53,947 nt of DNA from a virus. The position numbers and the translations under genes are program-made. Positions 7,569 to 16,577 of this stretch are shown here, one piece after another (position 1 is the first letter of the stretch; the number at the start of each line of letters is the position of its first letter). The DNA is taken from the IMG/VR virus record IMGVR_UViG_3300031972_000800, positions 1-53,947 of that record; one strand, given 5' to 3'. The notes under the pieces were generated by a model, which worked only from the letters and a program-made list of their open reading frames with translations, did not search any database and was not told the origin of the DNA.

Positions 7569-7770
7569 TGATACGCTGTTAAAGGTGGACCAAGTTGCCA
7601 AGCTGCTGAACGTGTCAGTGTCGGCGGTGTATAAGTGGACGCAGGCTGGGGAGTTTCCTGCGCCATATAAGCTGGGTGATAAGAAGAGATCGTCCTCACG
7701 TTGGAGCGAGATCGAGATCTTAACGTGGTTGGAAAATCAGAAAGGACAGACACATGATCCCGAATTCTGA
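7552..7770 (+). CDS. AlpA/excisionase-like HTH protein
   Basis: 72 aa, starting inside the primase 3' end. LLKVDQVAKLLNVSVSAVYK followed by WTQAGEFPAPYKLG is a MerR-like winged helix of the AlpA/excisionase type: a DNA-binding helix (VSVSAVYKWT), then a wing with a P-x-x-x-x-G turn. Such proteins regulate transcription or direct excision. No integrase is present in the window, so a transcriptional or replication-linked role is more likely. It overlaps the helicase start by 17 bases. Confidence 0.8.
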   Translation: MKSHSNDTLLKVDQVAKLLNVSVSAVYKWTQAGEFPAPYKLGDKKRSSSRWSEIEILTWLENQKGQTHDPEF

Positions 7771-9283
7771 GTTAATCTTTGGTCCGCCTGGTTGCGGCAA
7801 GACATACACGCTGATCCAAGAGGTTGAGGACGAGCTTGCTCGGGGTACGCATCCCAGTCGGATTGGTTACTGTTCGTTTACGAAGAAGGCGGTTCAGGAA
7901 GCGGTAACGCGGGCGGGTTCCAAGTTTGGTTTGTCCAGCAAGGAGCTTCCATACTTCCGCACGTTAAACTCTCTTGGGTTTCGCGGGCTTGGTTTGCAAA
8001 CAACGGACATGATGAGCGCGGAAGACTGGGCCATACTAGGTTTGGATCTGGGCTTGAAGTTCACGGGCACGAGCACCGTGTCAATGGATGATGGTCTTAC
8101 CATTCCTCCGGGTTTGGAGAAGGGCGATTTGTATGCGCAGCTTCAGATGCGAGCACGGCACCGGATGATTTCCTTGGAGCAGGAGTACAACGAGCATGGC
8201 AGTTACGCGCTGAACTTTGCTCAATTAAAACGATTCGATGCTGCGTTGGAAAACTACAAGGCGGGCATGAACAAGATGGATTTCGTGGATCAGATCGATA
8301 AGTATATCGAGATGGTTGATCCGCCATACTTGGATTTGTTTATTGTGGATGAGGCACAGGATCTCACGCCGTTGCAGTGGACCATGGTGCGAAAGATCTC
8401 GGAGAATTGTGGCCGTGTTATTCTGGCGGGGGACGACGATCAGGCGATCCACAGATGGACGGGGGTTGATGTAAGTTTATTTCTCCATGCTTCGGAGAAA
8501 CGCCGTGTTCTTACCCAGAGTTATCGTATGCCCAAGAGTGTGCATGATCTGTCGTGGCAGATTGTAAAGCGGATCGAGAACCGGATGCCCAAGCAGTTCA
8601 GTCCGACGGATCGAGAGGGACAGATTCAGTACCTATCGAGCAACCACCATCTGGACTTGACCCAAGGTTCGTGGACCTTGATGACTCGCACAAACAAGAA
8701 GATGCATGACTGGGCCCACGAGCTTCGTAGAGACGGGTTTCTATACTCTACCAAGGGAAGGTCCAGCGTTAGTGAAAAGCTGGCTTCAGTGATCTCCTCA
8801 TGGCGCACGTTGCAGCAGGGTGAGGCTCTGCCGTACCGACTGGTTTGCCAGTTGTATGACAACGTCCCAAAGCAGGGGGACTATGCGGTTGTGAAGCGCG
8901 GGTCGAAGAAGCTGCTCGAAGCGGCCAGTCCGGACGCGATGTTGACCTATGACATGTTGGTTGCGGAGTTCGGGATGAAGGCTCCGCTGGAGCGTGAGGC
9001 GTTTGATGTGGCGAACATGGGCAAGGACATGCGAAACTACATTAGGGCCATTGAGCGGCGCGGAGAGGACATCCTAGCCACGCCTCGGTTAAAGGTGTCC
9101 ACGTTCCACGGGATGAAGGGCGGCGAGGATGATAACTGCGCCGTGTCTTTGGGCAGCACATGGGCTTGTGTGAATACGGATTTTCCGGATGACGAGCACC
9201 GAGCCATGTACGTTGGTATAACCAGAACGAAGAATCGGTTGTGCATAATCGATTCCGACGAAAGGCACAGGTACGACCTATGA
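7754..9283 (+). CDS. UvrD/Rep-type superfamily 1 helicase
   Basis: 509 aa. Walker A FGPPGCGKT (9-17); Walker B VDEAQD (about 196-201); motif III LAGDDDQAIHRW (about 223-234); motif IV TQSYRMP (about 256-262); motif V STFHGMKGGEDD (about 447-458); motif VI YVGITRTKNRL (about 483-493). All the SF1A hallmarks are present, but the protein is shorter than full-length UvrD (about 720 aa), so accessory subdomains are reduced. It very likely unwinds DNA 3' to 5' ahead of or alongside the family A polymerase. It is the operon's only canonical replication-type helicase. Confidence 0.92.
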   Translation: MIPNSELIFGPPGCGKTYTLIQEVEDELARGTHPSRIGYCSFTKKAVQEAVTRAGSKFGLSSKELPYFRTLNSLGFRGLGLQTTDMMSAEDWAILGLDLGLKFTGTSTVSMDDGLTIPPGLEKGDLYAQLQMRARHRMISLEQEYNEHGSYALNFAQLKRFDAALENYKAGMNKMDFVDQIDKYIEMVDPPYLDLFIVDEAQDLTPLQWTMVRKISENCGRVILAGDDDQAIHRWTGVDVSLFLHASEKRRVLTQSYRMPKSVHDLSWQIVKRIENRMPKQFSPTDREGQIQYLSSNHHLDLTQGSWTLMTRTNKKMHDWAHELRRDGFLYSTKGRSSVSEKLASVISSWRTLQQGEALPYRLVCQLYDNVPKQGDYAVVKRGSKKLLEAASPDAMLTYDMLVAEFGMKAPLEREAFDVANMGKDMRNYIRAIERRGEDILATPRLKVSTFHGMKGGEDDNCAVSLGSTWACVNTDFPDDEHRAMYVGITRTKNRLCIIDSDERHRYDL

Positions 9284-9450
9284 AAGATAAAAAAATAACT
9301 TTGAAAGAATGGCACGAGATGACCAAGCTTGAGATGCGGGAACCCGTCTCAGACAATACAAAGGATGAGGACATCGACGCCGTGCGTTTTACTTGGGATG
9401 CGGAGAGCGAAACGTTTGTTGTGGCAGGATATGAGGGAGTTAAACATTGA
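9280..9450 (+). CDS. Small hypothetical protein
   Basis: 56 aa, beginning at an ATG that overlaps the helicase stop (ATGA). It ends just where the zinc-ribbon gene begins. Sequence such as LKEWHEMTKLEMREP is helical and FTWDAESETFVVAGYEG is a likely beta hairpin. Function unknown. Confidence 0.6.
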   Translation: MKDKKITLKEWHEMTKLEMREPVSDNTKDEDIDAVRFTWDAESETFVVAGYEGVKH

Positions 9451-9608
9451 ACTGCTGGCATTGTAAAACAGAATTAATCTGGGGCGGGGATCACGACTGT
9501 GATGACGGACCCGAAGAGTTTTTAATGGTGACAAACCTTTCGTGCCCAGAGTGTGGAAGTTTTGTTTTAGTTTACTATCCAGAGGAGGATACCGATGAAG
9601 AGGGATGA
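9447..9608 (+). CDS. Zinc-ribbon protein
   Basis: 53 aa from a TTG at 9447 whose frame overlaps the stop of the previous gene. MNCWHCKTELIWGGDHDCDD and the later SCPECGSF carry two CxxC knuckles, giving a C-x2-C ... C-x2-C zinc site. Proteins of this wording (NCWHCxTELIWGGDHDC) are common in phage replication modules; their role is not defined. Its 3' end overlaps the DUF6378-like gene by 14 bases. The TTG start is supported by the preceding GGGAG. Confidence 0.75.
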   Translation: MNCWHCKTELIWGGDHDCDDGPEEFLMVTNLSCPECGSFVLVYYPEEDTDEEG

Positions 9609-9936
9609 GGTTTTAAAGACTGCAAAGACCGCGATCAATGGTCAAAGGGCCAAGGATTATGGTGACGCATACGATAACTTCACGCGGATTGCTGATGGTT
9701 GGAATCTTATTGTGAAGGAAGCGCAGTGCACCAACGGGTACATCACTCCGCAGCATGTTGCTTTGATGCTCGACTGGATGAAAACAGCGAGGCTACTGCA
9801 CAACTTGGATTCCGCAGATGGATGGGTGGATAAGGTTGGCTATAGCGCGTTGGGATCTGAGTGCGGGGATCGTGAAAACGAAATACAAGAGCGGTTAAAC
9901 CTGTTCATTGGAAAGGTTCCGAATGGCAAGGGATAG
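9595..9936 (+). CDS. DUF6378-like protein
   Basis: 113 aa. The sequence QRAKDYGDAYDNFTRIADGW, then ITPQHVALMLDWMKTARLLH and DGWVDKVGYSALGSE, matches the DUF6378 family of phage proteins, which is all-helical. These proteins have been compared with MazG-type nucleotide pyrophosphatases, but catalytic Glu/Asp motifs are not evident, so no enzymatic role is assigned. CAGAGGAGG precedes the ATG. Confidence 0.75.
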   Translation: MKRDEVLKTAKTAINGQRAKDYGDAYDNFTRIADGWNLIVKEAQCTNGYITPQHVALMLDWMKTARLLHNLDSADGWVDKVGYSALGSECGDRENEIQERLNLFIGKVPNGKG

Positions 9937-11836
9937 AAAAGACAAGAAGACTGTGGATCTGGTTGCTCGCATGGAGCTAGGTGAAAACCTTGATCCGGAT
10001 TGGAACATTCCATCCGAGTACCCTGACCTGCGGGGCTACAAGTCTATCGCCGTGGATCTGGAAACGAGAGATCCAAACATTCAAACCTTGGGTCCGGGCT
10101 GGGCCCGCAACGATGGCAACATCGTGGGGATTGCAGTGGCTGCGGGGGATTACAAGGGATACTTTCCGATCCGCCACCAGAACGGGCACAATCTCGATCC
10201 GGACATGACCATGCGCTGGTTTAAAAAACAGATGGCAACTCCGGACATCCAGAAGGTTATGCACAACGCGACCTACGATGCGGGTTGGCTGCGGGCCGAG
10301 GGGGTCGAGGTGCAAGGAAAGCTAATCGATACGATGATTGCTGCGCCTCTGGTAAACGAGAACAGGTTTTCCTACAGCCTCAACAATCTGGGCCGTGATT
10401 ATATCGACATGCGCAAGGACGAGCGGATGCTGCGGGCTGCGGCCAAGGACTGGGGCATTGATCCCAAGGCGGACATGTGGAAGTTGCCGCCCAAGTTTGT
10501 TGGTGCGTATGCCGAGCAGGACGCTTTGATGACGCTTAAACTCTGGGAGTATCTTCAGATCGAACTCAGTAAGGATGAGCTCGGGCATATCTTCGAGCTT
10601 GAAACCAGCCTGATTCCTATGATGCTGGACATGCGAGCCAAGGGTGTGCGCGTGGATCTGGACAAAGCCGCTCGGGTTAAGAAGGATCTGGAAGGGAAAG
10701 CCAAGCAGGTCCACAAGAACATCAAAGACAAGACAGGCGTAGACATCCAGCCGTGGGCCTCGGCCTCAGTCCAGAAGATGTTCGAGGCGCTGAACCTGCA
10801 ATACCCAACAACGGATGCGGGCGCTCCGTCCTTTACCAAGCAGTATCTGTCCTCTCATCCGCATGAAATGTGCCAGCAACTGGTGCGCTTGCGTGAACTG
10901 GACAAGGCCAGTAGCACGTTTGTCGAAAGCATCCTGCGCCACGAGCACAAGGGCCGCATCCATTGTGAGTTCCACCAGCTTCGATCTGATGACGGGGGCA
11001 CTGTAACAGGGCGGTTCTCTTCTTCGAACCCCAACCTCCAGCAAATCCCGGCGCGAGATCCGGAGATCAAGGCTGCAATTCGTGGCTTGTTTATTCCAGA
11101 AGAGGGAGAGAAGTGGGGATCGTTTGACTACGCTAGTCAGGAGCCTCGGCTCTTGGTTCACTTTGCTGCGTCCATGCCTGACAATCTGCGCCACCCTATG
11201 GTCGATACGATTGTCGAAGAGTACCACAAGGGCGATGTCGATTTGCACCAGATGGTGGCAGACATGGCAGGAATCAGCCGCAAGGAAGCAAAGACCGTGA
11301 ACCTTGGGATTATGTACGGCATGGGGGTGGGCAAACTTGCCAACCAGCTATCGATTACAAACGACGAGGCCAAAGAATTATTGGAAACGCACCGCCAGAA
11401 GGTGCCGTTTGTCAAGCAGCTTGCCAGCATTGCTACGCAGCAGGGAAGCACGAAGGGTCAGATACGCACTCTGCTGGGCCGTAAGTGCAGGTTTCACCTG
11501 TGGGAGCCTAGATCGTTCGGGTACAACAAACCCCTGCCTCACGACCAAGCACAGGCGGAGTACGGTATGGGTATACGCAGGGCGTTTACATACAAGGCGC
11601 TGAACAAGTTGATCCAAGGATCCGCCGCCGATCAAACCAAGCAGGCCATGGCCGACTGCTACAAGGAAGGATTGCTTCCGCTGCTCACGGTGCATGACGA
11701 ACTCTGCTTTTCTATTGAGAGCGATGAGCAAGCTGCGAGGATCAAGGACATTATGGAAAACGGCCTGAACGATGTGCTGCTTGTTCCATCCAGAGTGGAT
11801 CAGGAGCTAGGAGATAACTGGGGCGAGGTGGGTTAA
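9923..11836 (+). CDS. polA: Family A DNA polymerase with 3'-5' exonuclease domain
   Basis: 637 aa. The exonuclease part starts with AVDLETRDPN (about residues 43-52, Exo I acidic pair) and includes MHNATYDAGWL (Exo II-like). The polymerase part has motif A FDYASQEPRLL (about 400-410), motif B KTVNLGIMYGMG (about 456-467) and motif C LTVHDEL (about 587-593). No 5' nuclease domain. I start at 9923 because GGAAAGG lies upstream; an in-frame ATG at 9908 is possible. It ends 4 bases inside the convergent late operon, so the two long transcription units face each other without a clear terminator between them. Confidence 0.95.
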   Translation: MARDRKDKKTVDLVARMELGENLDPDWNIPSEYPDLRGYKSIAVDLETRDPNIQTLGPGWARNDGNIVGIAVAAGDYKGYFPIRHQNGHNLDPDMTMRWFKKQMATPDIQKVMHNATYDAGWLRAEGVEVQGKLIDTMIAAPLVNENRFSYSLNNLGRDYIDMRKDERMLRAAAKDWGIDPKADMWKLPPKFVGAYAEQDALMTLKLWEYLQIELSKDELGHIFELETSLIPMMLDMRAKGVRVDLDKAARVKKDLEGKAKQVHKNIKDKTGVDIQPWASASVQKMFEALNLQYPTTDAGAPSFTKQYLSSHPHEMCQQLVRLRELDKASSTFVESILRHEHKGRIHCEFHQLRSDDGGTVTGRFSSSNPNLQQIPARDPEIKAAIRGLFIPEEGEKWGSFDYASQEPRLLVHFAASMPDNLRHPMVDTIVEEYHKGDVDLHQMVADMAGISRKEAKTVNLGIMYGMGVGKLANQLSITNDEAKELLETHRQKVPFVKQLASIATQQGSTKGQIRTLLGRKCRFHLWEPRSFGYNKPLPHDQAQAEYGMGIRRAFTYKALNKLIQGSAADQTKQAMADCYKEGLLPLLTVHDELCFSIESDEQAARIKDIMENGLNDVLLVPSRVDQELGDNWGEVG

Positions 11837-14800
11837 TTTCCTGGTCCTTGCCTCTGCGCGATCTGCATGTTTTTCAACGCGTCTAATGGGTTAGAACCCA
11901 TTACTGCGGCTAAGAATCCTTGGTCCCTTGGTGGACTTTCCTGAACGAGGGGAGCAGGAGCAGGAGCAGGAGCAAGAACAGACTGAGGCGCAGGGGTTTC
12001 CACGATGGGCGCTGCTACCTCTGGCTCTGCTTCGCCTTGAAAAAAGTCTATCGCGGGCGCTGCTATTCTCGCTAATCGGCTATTCGCTTGATTAACTTCA
12101 GCTTCTCTTTGAAGTCTCTTGGTTTCTAGTCTTGCCGCTTCTTCTTCCGCGAAGTTCAACGGGGACAACTTTTCGCGTCTTCTGTCGTTTGACATTTGAT
12201 TTAGCGTTGACCATGGTCGTTGATTGACAAGAAACGTTTTGTCTTCGTTTCTCATCTCCCGTTTAGTTTCTTTAATGACTTCTTTAGATGCCAGACCGGG
12301 CCAAAACTCGCCTTTCATAATGGAGTTAAGCTCTGCCCCACCAAGATTTGCCTGCTTTAACTGTGCTCTAATAGCCGCCTCAGAGGTTTTCATTTCTCGT
12401 GCGGCCTCCACATAATAGTAAAGCTGGCTTTGCGCTCGATATAAATTATCAAGATAGCCGTTCCAAGATTCTAAAACATCTGCTTGAGTTGCATCAGCAC
12501 GTTTAATGGTCCGTGTAGCGAGGCCCTTGGCTGGGTTACGAAGAGAAGTGTACTCCGCGCCGCGGAAGGTAAAATCTGTTCGGTTGTTTACTACAATAGG
12601 AGTAAATCCTGTGGCGATTCGGGCAATTTCTTCTTCGTTTGTATACTGTTGTCCTCGGGTCCCAGGAATACCAAGTGCCGCTCTCGCCGCTCGGCCAAAC
12701 GTCAACTCTCCGCCGCGTTCCTCAACGACTAAACGAGCGTACCCCGGCAAATATGCTCCCAGAGTGTGTACGACAGATTTTTTCAACTGATCCCCAACGG
12801 GTTCCCCTTGGATATAAATAGGAGCCCCGGTTTCAGTCTTGCCGCCACGACCGATCCACGATTCAGGCAGAACATCTAAAAGTCTTTCCGCAAACAAAGA
12901 GGTTCCCGCAAAGGGCTCTGATAGTTTGGTAAGGCCCGCCCACATTCCGTTTGTGATTTGTGCGGCTGCCGTTTTATCCAACTCTCCCGTCTGATTAAAT
13001 TCTCGAATCGCAGCGATAGCAGGTTCTCGAACAAAACTATGCGGGAAGATGTAGCTTTGATTAAACAACTCCATCTTGCCACGCTTGTCGTTGCTCAATA
13101 CCCCGAGGTCACTACCGCTATAGAAGTCCGCTGCTTGTACTCGCGCCGCCGCCATCTCTTCTTCCGAGGTCCCAGTTGCGAGCATCGAGGCTTTGGTAAC
13201 AGCGTTGGGGGAAACGTTAGCAATAGCGACATAGGACAAGAGACGTTGAGAACCCATGCCTCGGACTTGTCGAGCGAACGCTCTTGCCGCTGCTTCGTCT
13301 CCTTTGAATGCTGCAATTAAGTTATCGTCTACTTGAAACGAGAGCTCGGTCAGACCTCGTTGAACAGTGTTGGCCGCATTCCTAATGTTTTCTGCGGCAA
13401 AAGATGTAAAGGCACCAAAGATTGGAACAGCGTCAATTTTTTTAACCAACTTACCCACGCGGGAATACACAGGCATCAAGTCTTTAACTGTGTCTCCAGC
13501 CAGTGTTAGTAAAAAGTTAGAGGGAGAATCGTCCAGAGCCAAAGAGCGAGAACGCTTTGCCAACCCTTGACTCATCATCGAGTCTTTAAACGCTTCAAAG
13601 TTAAAGTTCTTTGGCCGACCAACGTCCACACCAGCCTTGCCCAGTGCTGTCGCCATTTTGCCTTGCTCGGCAAACACGCCAAGGATTTTAAAGAAGCTAT
13701 CCGAGTTACCATAAAGACTTTCAAGCTGTCGCATAAACGGAATGATACGACTAAACCCATCAAACCCTGCTTGTAGACGGCCTCCAGCACTTAGGTCTTT
13801 CGACAGTTCTCTAAAGTCTCGTAACGCGCTGCTCACGAGGTTGGTATCCATGACCCCTAACGCGCCGAGTTCTTTTGTAAGTTTGTCAAGAGCATCATCG
13901 TTTAGACCTTCGACATTAGCCGACACAACTCTAAAGGCATCCACCACATCCCCGCGGTTGGGCAGCATACCACCCTGACCCAATGCGATCACGTTTCCAA
14001 AGATGTTTCGAATTTGCGAGGCCAGATTAGGAACGATGGTCATGCGCTGCGCCTGCCCTTTAAGAATGGCACCAGTCGCAAGAGCCGCGCCAAGGTCGTC
14101 GAGTTGCAACCTAGCGGGGGTTGTTAATGCCTCTGCCGCTGCGGGAGAAACATACATGTTGGTGATAGCCCCGAACGGACCCAACACAGATGGATCCCCC
14201 TCGACCTGGGACAATTGAACGTACCCGCGTTGTAGCAAGCCTTCGGTCAGTTGCGCCGTTTCATCAACAGCCTGCCCCGTTAGTCTGTCCGTTACTTCTT
14301 TACCCGTGTCGTCTACGGTTGCTTTAAACAGCAAGCCACCATAGCCAGAACCCGCAGTGTTTACGTTTTCGGCAAACGATTTAAATTGTCTCGCAGCGTC
14401 TTGCTCCGAAAGCCCCTTCGCCATCCTTTCGTCCAGAACCGCCCGAGCAGCGGCAAACGCGTCCCGAGCAGAACCAAACCGTTCCGCCGCAGTAATCGTA
14501 ACAGGATCACGCACAAGACCGGGAAGTTCCTTGTCCCCCGCCTGCAAACGCAACGCCGCGTTAGCATCTACCGCAACGTCATCCGCCATGTTTTTGTAAA
14601 ACCTAGACGCAGCATACGCATTCGCCGTGTCCGTTATCGTGTTATAAAACATGGTCTTAGGATCTCGGACCTCGCCCATAAGTTCTCGGACCGCACCGAG
14701 ATTATCTAACTCAGCGACCCGCTCGATAAAAATAGAATCATCTAACTGAATCCGCTGACCGGGCATAACCACTTGAGCGTTATTAGCTCTTTTCAACGCC

Positions 14801-16572
14801 TGTATGCGGTTGTTCAACGCCTGTTGAGGAGTTACCCCGTTGCCCACATCCAGCTTTAAATACCGAAGTAAACGCAATTCAGCAAACCGATCTATCTGAT
14901 CGTCTGTTAGCTTGGAAAAATCAACGTAACCTGTTGGAGTGCCGTCAGGTTTGGTGAACAAAGGAAGAGCTTCTTTATAGTCCGCAGGAAGAATTTGTTT
15001 TAAATCATCTGCTTTAACACCACCCGAAAACGAGGACCGAATATGAGCCTTCATTTCGTCCAACGCTTTTTTATAGGCTGGACTATTCGATTGCACATCC
15101 AGATTGTTGTAGAAGTTTTCTGCATCGTCATACATGGCAAAACGTCTGCGCAGATAAGTCTTCCCCGCGGCGTGACTATCTCGAATTTCTTTCAAGGCGT
15201 CTTCTAACGGCTTTACATCAGACGGAGCGTATTCCGACCGAGCTTTTATCCGTTGAATGGAGTCCTCTAAGTCCAAAGCAATCTCGTCTTGTATCCGTAG
15301 ATTTGCTTCTCGCATCGCTTCTACAGAACTTTTAATCTTTTCTTGTTTCCGTTTGCTAAAGTTTTTAGCAAATCCTTCAATGTCGCCTGTTTCAAACGCT
15401 TTTAAAAACTGCTCCCCAATTTCCTTGCGCTTTCTTTTGGACATCTTTGGAAGGTCCACCACACGAAACAACTGGTCTGTGGCGCTCTCATAATTCTGAA
15501 ACAGATTTACAGCCTTGCGCTTTGATTCGTTCATCGAACCCTCTGCGTCAAACATCTCTTCCACAAAACGACTATGAGCATTTCCAGTGGGCGAGAACCA
15601 CTGAGCAAACTTCTCTTTCACGGGTTCTTTCACGCTTCGTATAATCGGCGCTTTCCCCGCGATAGTAGTTGCTCGATCAAACACATCTAAAACCGAACGA
15701 GATAACAACGATGACGCTTCTGATACTCCCGGCACTGAGCCCACGGCCCGTGCTCCTGCGCCCAAAACGGGAATACCAACATCAAACGTAAGACTGGCAA
15801 GACTACCTTCAAACGCTCTACGGCCCTTGTTTTTTAAACGACCCATGGCAAGGTCTGTGCCCCCTAACTCTAACGTGTTTTCAGTCTTTAAAAACTCAGG
15901 AGCAGAATCAAACGAGTCGGAAATAGTGGGACGACCATCGGGCGTAACCAAAGCTTCGAAGCCGCCCGCGGCAAGCGCCGTGGTTCCTATTAACCCCGCT
16001 CTTGTTCCCACTAATTTTTTACCAGCGTCGGACTTACCAAACGAATCCGCCGCTTTAAAAAATTTACTTTTGGCTTGGGTTCGCGCTGCTCCTCGGGCGA
16101 CTTGATTTGCTCTGCCCAACCAACCTGCGATAGGAATAAACCCTAGACCGAAACCCACAATCTCCTCGGTAATCTGACCGCCCGTGGTGCGAGGATTGAG
16201 GTCGTTGTCTTTACGAAACTTCTCGAATGAATCTGATACTCCACGAGAATACTCAGTTCCAAAAGCTAGATCCGCGGCCAATGCTCCGCTTTCCACCAAG
16301 CCTTGAGCTATCATTACAGGCGCAGCTTTAATACCCCGTCCTATGTCTGTGAGTTTAGACTCTTCGTAGGGGGCCATCAGCCCCTTGGCTTGATCAGCTA
16401 ACCTATTGCCTGTGTCATCATCCCCAGCGTCGTAGGCAGCAATAGCAGCAGACTTTAACTCATCGAACTCAAGAACATCTCGGGCTTGATCTGCCAGCAT
16501 GTTTCCGGTTTCGTCATCCCCAGCGTCGTAGGCAGCAATAGCAGCAGACTTTAACTCGTTGTATGTTGGCAT
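11833..16572 (-). CDS. Very large internal virion/ejection protein
   Basis: 1579 aa, the largest protein of the phage. The N-terminus carries two copies of ELKSAAIAAYDAGDDxTGNxL, a helical AxxAGDxxxAxxLA repeat seen at the start of many large phage internal proteins. After a Gly/Ala-rich hydrophobic region (about residues 120-210) come long helical and coiled-coil stretches and, near the C-terminus, a Pro/Ala-rich segment. I see no lytic or protease motif. Size, location at the end of the late operon and sequence character point to a DNA-ejection or inner-core protein that travels with the genome. Distal gene of the late region. Confidence 0.7.
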   Translation of the reverse strand: MPTYNELKSAAIAAYDAGDDETGNMLADQARDVLEFDELKSAAIAAYDAGDDDTGNRLADQAKGLMAPYEESKLTDIGRGIKAAPVMIAQGLVESGALAADLAFGTEYSRGVSDSFEKFRKDNDLNPRTTGGQITEEIVGFGLGFIPIAGWLGRANQVARGAARTQAKSKFFKAADSFGKSDAGKKLVGTRAGLIGTTALAAGGFEALVTPDGRPTISDSFDSAPEFLKTENTLELGGTDLAMGRLKNKGRRAFEGSLASLTFDVGIPVLGAGARAVGSVPGVSEASSLLSRSVLDVFDRATTIAGKAPIIRSVKEPVKEKFAQWFSPTGNAHSRFVEEMFDAEGSMNESKRKAVNLFQNYESATDQLFRVVDLPKMSKRKRKEIGEQFLKAFETGDIEGFAKNFSKRKQEKIKSSVEAMREANLRIQDEIALDLEDSIQRIKARSEYAPSDVKPLEDALKEIRDSHAAGKTYLRRRFAMYDDAENFYNNLDVQSNSPAYKKALDEMKAHIRSSFSGGVKADDLKQILPADYKEALPLFTKPDGTPTGYVDFSKLTDDQIDRFAELRLLRYLKLDVGNGVTPQQALNNRIQALKRANNAQVVMPGQRIQLDDSIFIERVAELDNLGAVRELMGEVRDPKTMFYNTITDTANAYAASRFYKNMADDVAVDANAALRLQAGDKELPGLVRDPVTITAAERFGSARDAFAAARAVLDERMAKGLSEQDAARQFKSFAENVNTAGSGYGGLLFKATVDDTGKEVTDRLTGQAVDETAQLTEGLLQRGYVQLSQVEGDPSVLGPFGAITNMYVSPAAAEALTTPARLQLDDLGAALATGAILKGQAQRMTIVPNLASQIRNIFGNVIALGQGGMLPNRGDVVDAFRVVSANVEGLNDDALDKLTKELGALGVMDTNLVSSALRDFRELSKDLSAGGRLQAGFDGFSRIIPFMRQLESLYGNSDSFFKILGVFAEQGKMATALGKAGVDVGRPKNFNFEAFKDSMMSQGLAKRSRSLALDDSPSNFLLTLAGDTVKDLMPVYSRVGKLVKKIDAVPIFGAFTSFAAENIRNAANTVQRGLTELSFQVDDNLIAAFKGDEAAARAFARQVRGMGSQRLLSYVAIANVSPNAVTKASMLATGTSEEEMAAARVQAADFYSGSDLGVLSNDKRGKMELFNQSYIFPHSFVREPAIAAIREFNQTGELDKTAAAQITNGMWAGLTKLSEPFAGTSLFAERLLDVLPESWIGRGGKTETGAPIYIQGEPVGDQLKKSVVHTLGAYLPGYARLVVEERGGELTFGRAARAALGIPGTRGQQYTNEEEIARIATGFTPIVVNNRTDFTFRGAEYTSLRNPAKGLATRTIKRADATQADVLESWNGYLDNLYRAQSQLYYYVEAAREMKTSEAAIRAQLKQANLGGAELNSIMKGEFWPGLASKEVIKETKREMRNEDKTFLVNQRPWSTLNQMSNDRRREKLSPLNFAEEEAARLETKRLQREAEVNQANSRLARIAAPAIDFFQGEAEPEVAAPIVETPAPQSVLAPAPAPAPLVQESPPRDQGFLAAVMGSNPLDALKNMQIAQRQGPGN
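16418..16557 (-). repeat. Tandem repeat at the N-terminus of the 1579-aa protein
   Basis: A 44-bp segment at 16418-16461 is repeated without change at 16514-16557, 96 bp (32 codons) away. It encodes the duplicated AxxAGDxx helix of the large internal protein. The DNA-level identity implies a recent duplication or gene conversion. Confidence 0.9.
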
Positions 16573-16577
16573 TAATC

